Source: Deltaproteobacteria bacterium
GTDB taxonomy: Bacteria; Bdellovibrionota; Bacteriovoracia; Bacteriovoracales; Bacteriovoracaceae
Assembly: GCA_006226755.1 (NCBI GenBank)
Contig: SBGE01000131.1
Coordinates: 1 to 39,113, forward strand
DNA length: 39,113 bases
Direction of reading: 5' to 3'
In this document: piece after piece, positions 1 through 7,128 of the stretch
How positions within the stretch are numbered: position 1 is the stretch's first letter
Layout of the letters: each line of letters starts with the position of its first letter
Translations under genes and position numbers: made by a program
The notes under the pieces: model-generated
Databases searched by the model: none
Told to the model about the DNA's origin: nothing
Seen by the model: the letters and a program-made list of their open reading frames with translations, nothing else

Positions 1-1
1 A

Positions 2-433
2 TACCTGCCTGTAACCAAGGAAGGAAAAACCCCTACTGTTATGGATATGATTTCTAAGACACCAACAGCTAAAGTTGAAGAAGTTGTTAAAGAAGCACTC
101 AAAGTTCATATGAGCAAAACTTATACTGAACTTAAAGAACTTTGTGAGTACGGTTCTTCTGATAACTACTATGTTTATGAAAATCTTCTGACTCATATTC
201 AAAGAACTGATGAAGGATGGCCGGCATCAAATGACAATATGGACATTCTTTTGAAAACTACACTCGTTGGGAATATGGCACTTATCAGAAGTCTTGATTA
301 CCAAAGTAAGGCAGAAGCGAGCCGAGGTATCGCTTCCGTCAATAATCAAGTTTACTATGATGATGAAGTCCTCGACCGAATGAATGCAGATTGGTCAAAG
401 GACTATTTCGATTCGATGGTAAGCAACCGCTAA
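2..433 (+). CDS. C-terminal part of an unrecognised protein (5' truncated)
   Basis: The reading frame is open from base 2 to the TAA at 431-433, so the window edge probably cuts the gene. An internal ATG at 41 has no clear Shine-Dalgarno site (only AAGGAAGG about 20 bases upstream) and the coding frame continues before it. The visible 143 residues are soluble and mixed-charge, with no membrane segment, and end in an acidic/aromatic tail (WSKDYFDSMVSNR). I recognise no family. It converges with the bamB-like gene, whose stop lies 16 bases away. Confidence 0.6.
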   Translation, partial: YLPVTKEGKTPTVMDMISKTPTAKVEEVVKEALKVHMSKTYTELKELCEYGSSDNYYVYENLLTHIQRTDEGWPASNDNMDILLKTTLVGNMALIRSLDYQSKAEASRGIASVNNQVYYDDEVLDRMNADWSKDYFDSMVSNR

Positions 434-443
434 GATCCTAACA

Positions 444-492
444 GGCCTTTCACTCAAAAACATAAAGTCGGTTACGACTCGAGAGAAAGGCC
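444..492. repeat. nested inverted repeat between convergent genes
   Basis: GGCCTTTC (444-451) pairs with GAAAGGCC (485-492), and inside it AGTCG (466-470) pairs with CGACT (475-479) around a GTTA loop. The structure begins just after the stop of the first gene and runs over the last codons of the bamB-like gene. Neither strand has a clear U-tract, so it may be an RNA 3'-end stabiliser or transcription barrier rather than a classical intrinsic terminator. Confidence 0.45.
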
Positions 493-1571
493 AACTTACC
501 TTCTGAGACTTGGGAGTCACCAAACACTGCTGAAGTGACATGACCAAGATCAAATCTTTCAACTTCTCTAAGATTCACTTTATCAACGAAATATACCGTT
601 TTTCCTGCTGTTGTTACAACATAGTGATTTTTCCAATCTTCGATAGAAGAAATTGAAAACTCTGAAATCTTTCGTTTAAAAATCTGCTTCAATCCGCGAT
701 TCAGAAGAACTAGCTCTCCATCCTGGGTTCCAATCAATAACCCCCCCTCAGTGACCAAAGGCGAGCGAGATGGAGTCAATGGAACCGTCTGAAGAAGGGC
801 CCCAGTTTGAGCATTCAAAACATTTAACTCTGAACTTAGAGAACTGATATACAGTCTGTCACCACTGATAACAGGAGTCATATCAACATCGACAAATTTA
901 CTCCCATTTGAAATCTTTTTCTCCCAAAGTAGTATTCCGTCTTCAACACCAAAACTGGCGATAAAGCCGTCTGCAAATCCAACATAGAGTTTGTTTTGAT
1001 AAACAACAGGAGTAGAGACTCTTTGAAGAGTCGTCAAATAAGGAACTGATCTTTTATAGGCCCAAAGGATTTTTCCTGTTCTCACATCAAGACAAAAAAT
1101 CTTGTGATTTCTCAAGTGGAAAAACATTCTCCCACCGAAAATAACAGGAGGAGATTCTACTGAAGCATCGAGATCTACGGAAAATTTCAATTTTCCTGTC
1201 AAGTAATGTCTTGAAAAGACCCTCCCCTCAACATTTCCATAAATTATTTGGTCTTTATAAGGAATCGGTCTCGAATGATAGCTTCCATTTTCTTTCATCG
1301 ACCATACTTTACGTCCATTAGAAAGCTGGTAGGCCATCATTGAACCGGTATTCTTACCGACAAAAACCATCCCTTCGTGAATCAAAGGAGAATTCAAAGC
1401 TATGGGAAGATTTCCAGTCTCATGAACCGGATCGAGGTTCTTAATCCAGATGGGGTGAAAATTGGCCTTTGGATTTTGTGGAGGTTGAATCTCAAAAAAA
1501 CTCCCTACGGTCTCAACCTGTGCACATGACTGGAAAAGACCGAGGAACACTAAAAATGCAATCAAACGCAT
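450..1571 (-). CDS. bamB: BamB-like outer-membrane assembly lipoprotein, PQQ-type beta-propeller
   Basis: The 373-residue protein begins with a lipoprotein signal peptide ending FQSC (Cys16), so it is probably anchored in the outer membrane facing the periplasm. The rest shows repeated propeller-blade motifs of PQQ/BamB type, such as (G)xxxALxxxTGxxxW variants DVRTGKILWAYK and VEDGILLWEKK. BamB supports the BAM complex in inserting beta-barrel proteins. I chose the ATG at 1571. A GTG at 1586 is in frame but would overlap the upstream gene and put five extra residues (MRCKN) before the signal peptide. The yfgM-like gene stops 4 bases upstream, which supports one transcript and matches the yfgM-bamB pairing known in gammaproteobacteria. 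A periplasmic propeller with another role cannot be excluded. Confidence 0.75.
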   Translation of the reverse strand: MRLIAFLVFLGLFQSCAQVETVGSFFEIQPPQNPKANFHPIWIKNLDPVHETGNLPIALNSPLIHEGMVFVGKNTGSMMAYQLSNGRKVWSMKENGSYHSRPIPYKDQIIYGNVEGRVFSRHYLTGKLKFSVDLDASVESPPVIFGGRMFFHLRNHKIFCLDVRTGKILWAYKRSVPYLTTLQRVSTPVVYQNKLYVGFADGFIASFGVEDGILLWEKKISNGSKFVDVDMTPVISGDRLYISSLSSELNVLNAQTGALLQTVPLTPSRSPLVTEGGLLIGTQDGELVLLNRGLKQIFKRKISEFSISSIEDWKNHYVVTTAGKTVYFVDKVNLREVERFDLGHVTSAVFGDSQVSEGKLAFLSSRNRLYVFE

Positions 1572-1575
1572 ATTT

Positions 1576-2262
1576 TTACATCTCACTTAGGTAAAGCTTA
1601 GCTAGCTTTGCAAACTCATCCTGAGCTAGATTGTTGAGAACATACTCAAAGTTTACTTTGGCCTTGTCTTTTTGACCGATGGCCAGATAGAACCTTCCTA
1701 GGTCCAGGTAATTTTTGGCCTCCATCAATTTCACTTGTGATGAATTGACTTCTTCTAGAACACTAATGGCATTCTTATATTCACCGAGGTCTTCATAAAC
1801 AACAGCAAGTCTGGTTCTTACCAAATAAGCTTGGACAGCATCCTTTGCCAGAGAAATTGTTTTCTCAAGAACGACTTTTGCTTCTTTATTGTTTCCTCTG
1901 GCCATCAATTGATCAGCAACCAATAGGTCTGTTGTAAACAGACCTTGAAAACCAGAGAGGTCTTTATGAAGTTTTGTATGAGCAGCTAAAAGAGCAGCGG
2001 CATCAGACTTTTTCTCAACAAATTCTTTAAGGGCCGATTCAGAAAACTTGTAAACCACTCCAGACTTTTCATTATTGGATGATTCTTTTTGAATTTGATA
2101 AACACCCCATCCAATAACGGCCAAAACAATGACTGCAATCAGACCCAAGGCCAGTGATTTATGTTCAGCAATCCACTCCCCGATCTCTGTTTGTTTGAGT
2201 TGATCATCTAGAGCAGTGTTCACCATATTTTGTTGTGCTTGAGTTGGGTTTTTTGTCGCCAT
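1576..2262 (-). CDS. YfgM-like membrane-anchored TPR protein
   Basis: The 228-residue protein has a hydrophilic N-terminus, one transmembrane helix (about 36-57) and a periplasmic part with tetratricopeptide-like helices (for example AYLVRTRLAVVYEDLGEYKNA). This is the architecture of YfgM, the ancillary SecYEG/periplasmic chaperone-network protein encoded next to bamB in E. coli. The ATG at 2262 is preferred because GAGG lies six bases before it. A longer frame to 2301 starts at a TTG that overlaps the promoter -10. It is the first gene of a unit with the bamB-like gene, driven by the promoter at 2301-2329. The family call rests on architecture and neighbour, not on a diagnostic motif. Confidence 0.7.
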   Translation of the reverse strand: MATKNPTQAQQNMVNTALDDQLKQTEIGEWIAEHKSLALGLIAVIVLAVIGWGVYQIQKESSNNEKSGVVYKFSESALKEFVEKKSDAAALLAAHTKLHKDLSGFQGLFTTDLLVADQLMARGNNKEAKVVLEKTISLAKDAVQAYLVRTRLAVVYEDLGEYKNAISVLEEVNSSQVKLMEAKNYLDLGRFYLAIGQKDKAKVNFEYVLNNLAQDEFAKLAKLYLSEM

Positions 2263-2300
2263 TTGTTCCTCAGTAAGAAAGTAGATTTTAGAGCTGTTCA

Positions 2301-2329
2301 ATTCTAGAAACTCGACCTTAAGTTGTCAA
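2301..2329 (-). promoter_or_regulatory. sigma70-type promoter for yfgM-bamB
   Basis: On the minus strand TTGACA (2324-2329) is followed after 17 bases by TAGAAT (2301-2306). That is a perfect -35, a 5/6 -10 and ideal spacing. The start codon at 2262 lies about 40 bases downstream. The -35 overlaps that of the divergent promoter. Confidence 0.7.
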
Positions 2330-2351
2330 AAATAGAGCACTTGGGTACAAT
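2323..2351 (+). promoter_or_regulatory. sigma70-type promoter for the barrel/carbamoyltransferase operon
   Basis: TTGTCA (2323-2328) is followed after 17 bases by TACAAT (2346-2351), both 5/6 to consensus, with an ATG at 2398 preceded by AAGGA. The -35 is shared back-to-back with the leftward promoter: the heptamer TTGTCAA reads as a -35 on both strands. Confidence 0.7.
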
Positions 2352-2397
2352 TTAAAGTATCATGATGATTCTATAACGCTTTACAACAAGGACAGTT

Positions 2398-2883
2398 ATG
2401 AAAGCACGCCATTGGTTCATCTTTTGCGCTTTGCTAAGTCTTATCACGCAATCATATGCGATGGATCGTAGAGGTCGATTGGGAGCCGGTTTCACCAATC
2501 AGCTCCAAAATGGACTTCCCGCCGTTTCATTCAAACTTCAGAAATCGAAAAGCTTTGCTTTTGGTGGAGTCTTTGGAATTAACACTGATGCTTCCTCAGG
2601 AGGCAGCGGCGGCGGAGTCAAATTCTATAGAAATATATTTGAAGAGCCTCAACTTAATTTTTACGCATCAAGTCTTATTGGCTTTATCAGTCAAAAAAGA
2701 TCTGCCGGTGACCAATCTGGCTTCCAAGTTGATTTAACCATGGGCTCGGAGTTCAGCTTTGCAGGACTGAGCTCTCTTGGCTTTTCAGTTGAATTTGGAG
2801 TTTCACTCAATAAAGTCGATGAGTTTGTCGTCGAAACCGTGGGACATAATTTTATTGTAGCAGGAGCACATTTCTACCTCTGA
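2398..2883 (+). CDS. small outer-membrane beta-barrel-like protein
   Basis: The 161-residue protein has a cleavable signal peptide (hydrophobic core FIFCALLSLIT, cleavage near QSYA). The mature part is made of short alternating hydrophobic/polar strands rich in Gly, Ser, Phe and Tyr, and ends in the C-terminal aromatic/hydrophobic pattern typical of outer-membrane barrels (GAHFYL). No catalytic motif is seen and no specific family is recognised. It is the first gene of the unit starting at the 2323-2351 promoter, and the next gene begins one base after its stop. The glycine-rich stretch SSGGSGGG is probably a loop. Confidence 0.6.
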   Translation: MKARHWFIFCALLSLITQSYAMDRRGRLGAGFTNQLQNGLPAVSFKLQKSKSFAFGGVFGINTDASSGGSGGGVKFYRNIFEEPQLNFYASSLIGFISQKRSAGDQSGFQVDLTMGSEFSFAGLSSLGFSVEFGVSLNKVDEFVVETVGHNFIVAGAHFYL

Positions 2884-2884
2884 T

Positions 2885-3685
2885 ATGAAAAAAATGAACT
2901 CCCTTTCCATTCTTTGGCTAACACTTCTTCTGGTCATAGCACCCGTCAGCAAATCATATTCTCAAGCTCCTACCCCTGGAGATCTTAATGCCATTGAGGA
3001 CGATGACCTGAATATTGGCGGCGATATTTTTTCAGACTTCAATGAATCATTGGATGAGGCCCAAGTTGTAGAAGATGAAAGATTCTATCGCTATGGACGC
3101 TTTTTTTCATTTTCCTTGATGTTTGGACTTACAACTTTTGATGGAAACAGAGGTTCGGCCTATGAGAATGATCCTCCGACATATGGATTAGGGATCAACT
3201 GGTTTACAGACTTTCAAACGGCATTTGGATTAGGATTTGAATATTCCAAGCATCACATGTTTTTTGGAGAGGCCACAGAAGGATTTAATCCCAACGCTGT
3301 AGGCTTTGTTGATGTAAACATGCTTCGAGTTTACTTTTCATATCGTTATTACATCGACACTTCAAACCTTGGAACAGCTATCACTTATTCAAATCCTTAC
3401 TTCACAGGAAGAATGGAGTACTGGTATGTGACCAATAAGTTCGTCGATCAATCTGAACTTGGCAACGATACAGGCGGTGGATTCGGATTTGGAGTTGGTT
3501 TTGGTCTAGAATTTCCTATTAAGTTGAAAGAAAGTTATCTAGGCGTTGAATTTCTCTTTCACTCAGTCAATTTCCATGACAAATTCACACAGACCTATGC
3601 CCCGATTGAAGGCGGGACTACCGGATTCGAAGACCTGACAGGTAATGTCTATACAACCATTTTAAGCTACGTCATTAGTTGGTGA
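2885..3685 (+). CDS. outer-membrane beta-barrel-like protein with acidic N-terminus
   Basis: The 266-residue protein has a signal peptide (LSILWLTLLLVIAPVSKSYS, residues 6-25). An acidic segment (about 34-63) follows, then strands with alternating aromatic residues (FSFSLMFGLTTF, MLRVYFSYRYYI) and a C-terminal ILSYVISW. This is the profile of a monomeric outer-membrane barrel. No Shine-Dalgarno site precedes the ATG, which comes one base after the upstream stop, so translation is probably coupled. The carbamoyltransferase starts 3 bases after its own stop. Whether the barrels handle the carbamoylated product is unknown; only the gene order links them. Confidence 0.6.
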   Translation: MKKMNSLSILWLTLLLVIAPVSKSYSQAPTPGDLNAIEDDDLNIGGDIFSDFNESLDEAQVVEDERFYRYGRFFSFSLMFGLTTFDGNRGSAYENDPPTYGLGINWFTDFQTAFGLGFEYSKHHMFFGEATEGFNPNAVGFVDVNMLRVYFSYRYYIDTSNLGTAITYSNPYFTGRMEYWYVTNKFVDQSELGNDTGGGFGFGVGFGLEFPIKLKESYLGVEFLFHSVNFHDKFTQTYAPIEGGTTGFEDLTGNVYTTILSYVISW

Positions 3686-3688
3686 TCC

Positions 3689-5875
3689 ATGAAAGTTGTT
3701 GGGCTCTCCGCTTTTTTTCACGATAGTGCAGTCGCGCTCGTTGAAAATGGAGAAATTCTATCAGCTCTTCAAGAAGAAAGATTTTCAAGACTCAAACACG
3801 ATCATCGTTTTCCAGAAAAGGCCTTAAAAGAATGTCTTAATCTAGGCAATATTGATTGCTTGGATGAAGTTGATTGTGTGGTTTATTATGAAAAACCATT
3901 CCTTACTTTTGAAAGATTACTTCAAACTCATATGGAAAACGCTCCGGCTTCTTTGCCCTCTTTTCTTGAAGGTATGCCTGTTTGGTTGCAGCAGAAGCTT
4001 TACTTGAAATCCAAACTCAAAAAGGTTCTAAGAAACAGATTTAGCAAATCAAAAAAGACTCCAGAGCTCTTTTTTGTCGAACATCACCACGCCCATGCTG
4101 GAGCTGCCTTCTACCCTTCACCATTTGAAGAAGCTGCAGTTCTTTGCCTAGATGGAGTTGGAGAATGGGCCACGACTTCTGCCTGGTCCGGAAAAAGTAA
4201 CCATCTATCTCCTCTTTTTGAAATACATTTCCCTCACAGTTTAGGTTTATTGTATTCGGCCTTTACCCAATACCTGGGATTCAAGGTGAATAATGGCGAA
4301 TACAAGCTCATGGGACTTTCAAGTTATGGAGAGCCCATATATACAAAACTCATTAAAGAAAATCTGATCCATATAAAATCAGATGGTTCCTTCCGTTTGA
4401 ATCTCGAATATTTCGACTTTCATACCGGCACTCAAATGATCAATGGTAAATTTGCTGAACTATTCAAGACTCCTCCATTGAAAAATGAATCTGAATATCA
4501 AAAAATCCATATGGATATAGCCGCCTCCATCCAGGCCGTAACGGAAGAAGTTGTTTTCAAATTGGCCGATGAGCTTCATCGTCTTACTGGACAGAAAAAT
4601 TTATGTCTTGCTGGAGGAGTCGCACTTAACTGCGTAGCAAACGGCAAATTACTAAGACGTGGTCCATTTGAAAACATTTGGATACAACCCGCTGCGGGCG
4701 ATGCTGGTAGTGCTGTAGGTTCTGCACTGGTCATAACTCATGAGAAGTTTAATATTCCGAGGATTGTAAGTCCAAAAGATTCAATGAAGGGTTCATATCT
4801 TGGAAATGAGAATCACGATGTCTCCATGACTATTGGAAAACAATATCCTGAGAATGAACTTCTTGAACGAGTGACTGACTTAATGATTGAAGGCAAAGTC
4901 ATCGGCTGGCATTCTGGAAAAATGGAATTTGGACCTCGAGCTCTTGGTTCTCGTTCAATCTTGGCGGATCCAAGAAATACTGAAATGCAAAAACGTCTCA
5001 ATATGAAAATCAAAAAAAGAGAAAGTTTTAGACCATTCGCTGCTTCTCTTTTAGAAGAGGATGCTAAAGATTTTTTTGAGAAAGGTCATCGAAGTCCCTA
5101 TATGCTTTTGGTAGAAGAAGTCAAAAAATCCAGACGTACGATGGAGAACAAGGAGAACATTCAATCCACATCGCAGATCAACTCAATTCGTAGTGATATT
5201 CCAGCCGTCACTCATGTTGATTTCAGCTGCAGAACTCAGACTGTCGATGGAGAATGGAATCCCAAGTACCAAAAGCTCATCAAGAAATTCAAAGAAAAAA
5301 CAGGCATTGGTCTTATTATAAATACAAGTTTCAATGTTCGAGGCGAACCAATTGTTGAAAGCCAAAAGGATGCTCTGAGATGTTTCATCAACACAGATAT
5401 GGATGTGTTGGTTCTAGAAGATAGAATTATCATGAAAGAAGATATAAAAGGACTTGAAATCGAAGCCCCTTCACTTGGAGACCTTGACGATCTTTTTGGA
5501 AACAAAAAGCAAAAGATTTCCTTCTGGCAACCTGTTCTGATGTCACTTGGACTTCTCTTTTTTCTTTTCTTCTCCAAAGCTCCGCTGGGATCGATGTACG
5601 TCCTTCCTCTACTTCCCCTTTTCATGTACATCACTCCCCATGGAAGACGGGCCTTGCAACTAGTGTCCCTCGCTCTGGTAATTATTTTGGATAAAGTTTT
5701 CAATCTTCTTTTAAAGGTTGTTCTTTTCTTCTTTTATTTTATTGTTTTAACCCCTTGGTCTCTTCTTTATAGGTTGATCAAGAAGCCGACTCAGTTTCAC
5801 CCCTTTAAAAAAGAAGCTGACAGCTATATGATTAAAAGAGAAGAAACGAACTCAATGTGGAGCAAGCCCTTCTAA
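3689..5875 (+). CDS. O-carbamoyltransferase (NodU/CmcH/SxtI family) fused to an SxtJ-like membrane tail
   Basis: Residues 1 to about 600 are a full carbamoyltransferase. The N-terminal YrdC/Kae1-like fold begins MKVVGLSAFFHDSAVALVE and carries the metal-site histidines HHHAHA (132-137). LCLAGGVALNCVANG and the C-terminal FGPRALGSRSILADPR and FRPFAASL blocks follow. The family moves carbamoyl from carbamoyl phosphate to a hydroxyl through a carbamoyl-adenylate. Residues about 610-728 add roughly four hydrophobic helices and a tail (ADSYMIKREE, ending SMWSKPF) resembling the separate SxtJ membrane proteins encoded beside carbamoyltransferases. Usual enzymes are about 570-620 residues, so this is a fusion that would tether the enzyme to the inner membrane. 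The substrate is unknown. The stop overlaps the next ATG by one base. Confidence 0.88.
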   Translation: MKVVGLSAFFHDSAVALVENGEILSALQEERFSRLKHDHRFPEKALKECLNLGNIDCLDEVDCVVYYEKPFLTFERLLQTHMENAPASLPSFLEGMPVWLQQKLYLKSKLKKVLRNRFSKSKKTPELFFVEHHHAHAGAAFYPSPFEEAAVLCLDGVGEWATTSAWSGKSNHLSPLFEIHFPHSLGLLYSAFTQYLGFKVNNGEYKLMGLSSYGEPIYTKLIKENLIHIKSDGSFRLNLEYFDFHTGTQMINGKFAELFKTPPLKNESEYQKIHMDIAASIQAVTEEVVFKLADELHRLTGQKNLCLAGGVALNCVANGKLLRRGPFENIWIQPAAGDAGSAVGSALVITHEKFNIPRIVSPKDSMKGSYLGNENHDVSMTIGKQYPENELLERVTDLMIEGKVIGWHSGKMEFGPRALGSRSILADPRNTEMQKRLNMKIKKRESFRPFAASLLEEDAKDFFEKGHRSPYMLLVEEVKKSRRTMENKENIQSTSQINSIRSDIPAVTHVDFSCRTQTVDGEWNPKYQKLIKKFKEKTGIGLIINTSFNVRGEPIVESQKDALRCFINTDMDVLVLEDRIIMKEDIKGLEIEAPSLGDLDDLFGNKKQKISFWQPVLMSLGLLFFLFFSKAPLGSMYVLPLLPLFMYITPHGRRALQLVSLALVIILDKVFNLLLKVVLFFFYFIVLTPWSLLYRLIKKPTQFHPFKKEADSYMIKREETNSMWSKPF

Positions 5876-6024
5876 TGGAATTTTTAAAAGATCTTTGGGA
5901 TTTCATGAAAGTGAGAAAAAAATATTGGCTAACTCCAATAGTTCTCACTTTGTTATTGGTCGCGGTATTGGCGATTTTTGGTCAGGGGCAAACAGTTGCC
6001 CCCTTCATCTACACGATTTTTTAG
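5875..6024 (+). CDS. SxtK/DUF5989-like small membrane protein (49 aa)
   Basis: The ATG shares its A with the upstream stop (TAATG). The 49-residue product starts MEFLKDLWDFMKVRKKYWL, has one transmembrane helix (about 19-36) and ends GQGQTVAPFIYTIF. The Phe/Leu-rich start, basic VRKKYW before the helix and VAPFIYT end are the DUF5989/SxtK signature as I know it. Members are usually encoded beside carbamoyltransferases. The function is unknown; a scaffold or partner of the membrane-tethered transferase is plausible. It converges with the MerR gene, whose stop lies 4 bases away, and no terminator is visible. Confidence 0.85.
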   Translation: MEFLKDLWDFMKVRKKYWLTPIVLTLLLVAVLAIFGQGQTVAPFIYTIF

Positions 6025-6027
6025 AAG

Positions 6028-6969
6028 TTACTGATTTCTCCCCTTCAAATGTAAATCAAGATGATTTAATGTCGGAAGGTAAAGGAAGTTACTTACCTTT
6101 TGAAACTTGGCCGTTTCAAAGTATCCAGAGCCTCCAATCACAAGTTCGACGTTTTTCTTAACGTGCTTCAAGCAGGTCGAAATATAATTGGTCAAAAACT
6201 CTGGATCAGAAGTAGATTCAACATATGTCGTTCCAAGTATGATTTCAGTTGCACCTATTGACAAAGATGCTTCCACCAATGCTTCAGCGGGCATGTTAGC
6301 ACCCAAGTAAAAAAAGTTTTTGTTGTAATTGAGACAAAGGAGAGAGGCCAATAGGATTCCAAACTCATGGAAATCTTTTTCAGGAGTGGCCAGTACGAAT
6401 AGATCTTTCGATCTATTTTTTTCTTCATAGGAACGATAAATAAACTGTCCCAAATGGAATTTAATAACACTCGAAAGAGCGTGTTCTTGAGCGATGGTCA
6501 AACTTCCTTCATGAACTTTTTGTCCTACCGCCACTAATAATGGACTTATCACCTTTAGTGCGAGGTCCTTTGGAGACAGTGTCATTTTAAGATTGTAGAG
6601 CTCATGTGAGACGACATCCAATCGGTACTTTTCCAAGGCCAACAACAAATGATTAAGTGATTTTTTAGCTTGTTCTGGGTTGCTACTCAGATTGATCTTT
6701 GAAGACAAATGACTATCTGTCATTCCGTAAGTTTCAAGAAGTTCATCCAATTCATCCATCGATTTATTGGCTATTGAACTAATATTGTGCCCAAGAGAAC
6801 AGAGATCATTCAGTGCCTTAAGTTTTCTAACATCATCCTCACTATAAATTCTTCGACCAGATTCTGTTCGGGATGGTGTTACGACTTGATAACGCTTTTC
6901 CCAAGTTCGAAGAGTGTGGACTGAGACACCTGTTAAATTTGAAGCGACCTGAATATTGAAATCTTTCAT
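6028..6969 (-). CDS. MerR-family regulator with cobalamin-binding domain (CarH/LitR-like)
   Basis: The 313-residue protein has an N-terminal MerR winged helix (VHTLRTWEKRYQVVTPSRT, then GRRIYSEDDV, about 1-75), a four-helix B12-cap-like region (about 100-180) and a Rossmann B12-binding domain (about 188-313). The lower-ligand motif DxHxxG is present as D199-F-H201-EF-G204. CarH-type photoreceptors carry a Trp ten residues before a Glu-His pair in the cap. Here E162-H163 are kept but the Trp position is V152. The protein probably represses or activates genes in response to a cobalamin form or light; the targets are unknown. The start has AAGGAG six bases upstream and a promoter at 6988-7015. 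Confidence 0.85.
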   Translation of the reverse strand: MKDFNIQVASNLTGVSVHTLRTWEKRYQVVTPSRTESGRRIYSEDDVRKLKALNDLCSLGHNISSIANKSMDELDELLETYGMTDSHLSSKINLSSNPEQAKKSLNHLLLALEKYRLDVVSHELYNLKMTLSPKDLALKVISPLLVAVGQKVHEGSLTIAQEHALSSVIKFHLGQFIYRSYEEKNRSKDLFVLATPEKDFHEFGILLASLLCLNYNKNFFYLGANMPAEALVEASLSIGATEIILGTTYVESTSDPEFLTNYISTCLKHVKKNVELVIGGSGYFETAKFQKVSNFLYLPTLNHLDLHLKGRNQ

Positions 6970-6987
6970 AGCAATCTCCTTGACCTC

Positions 6988-7015
6988 ATATTACATCAGT
7001 CTGGAGTTTTGTCTA
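6988..7015 (-). promoter_or_regulatory. candidate promoter of the MerR/B12 regulator
   Basis: On the minus strand TAGACA (7010-7015, 5/6) and TAATAT (6988-6993) are 16 bases apart, about 20 bases before the ATG at 6969. Autoregulation is usual for such proteins, but I found no clear operator palindrome. Confidence 0.45.
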
Positions 7016-7091
7016 ACTTTGAAAAAATCACAAGTTATTGATATTATTGACAACAACTAAAATGACTAGCTTTGAGTAGGATTTGACTAAG

Positions 7092-7121
7092 TTAAAAATG
7101 GGCCGGTGACTAGGCCGGCCC
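7092..7121 (-). terminator. intrinsic terminator of rnc-era-der
   Basis: GGGCCGG (7100-7106) pairs with CCGGCCC (7115-7121) around an 8-base loop. On the minus strand this is followed by ATTTTTAA. It begins 7 bases beyond the der stop codon. Confidence 0.75.
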
Positions 7122-7128
7122 AGATTAT

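Noticed and set aside
5895-6161. Rightward 88-codon open frame
   Set aside because: It is a different frame over the SxtK-like gene and the end of the MerR gene. The 49-residue frame at 5875-6024 has the coupled start and a recognisable family.
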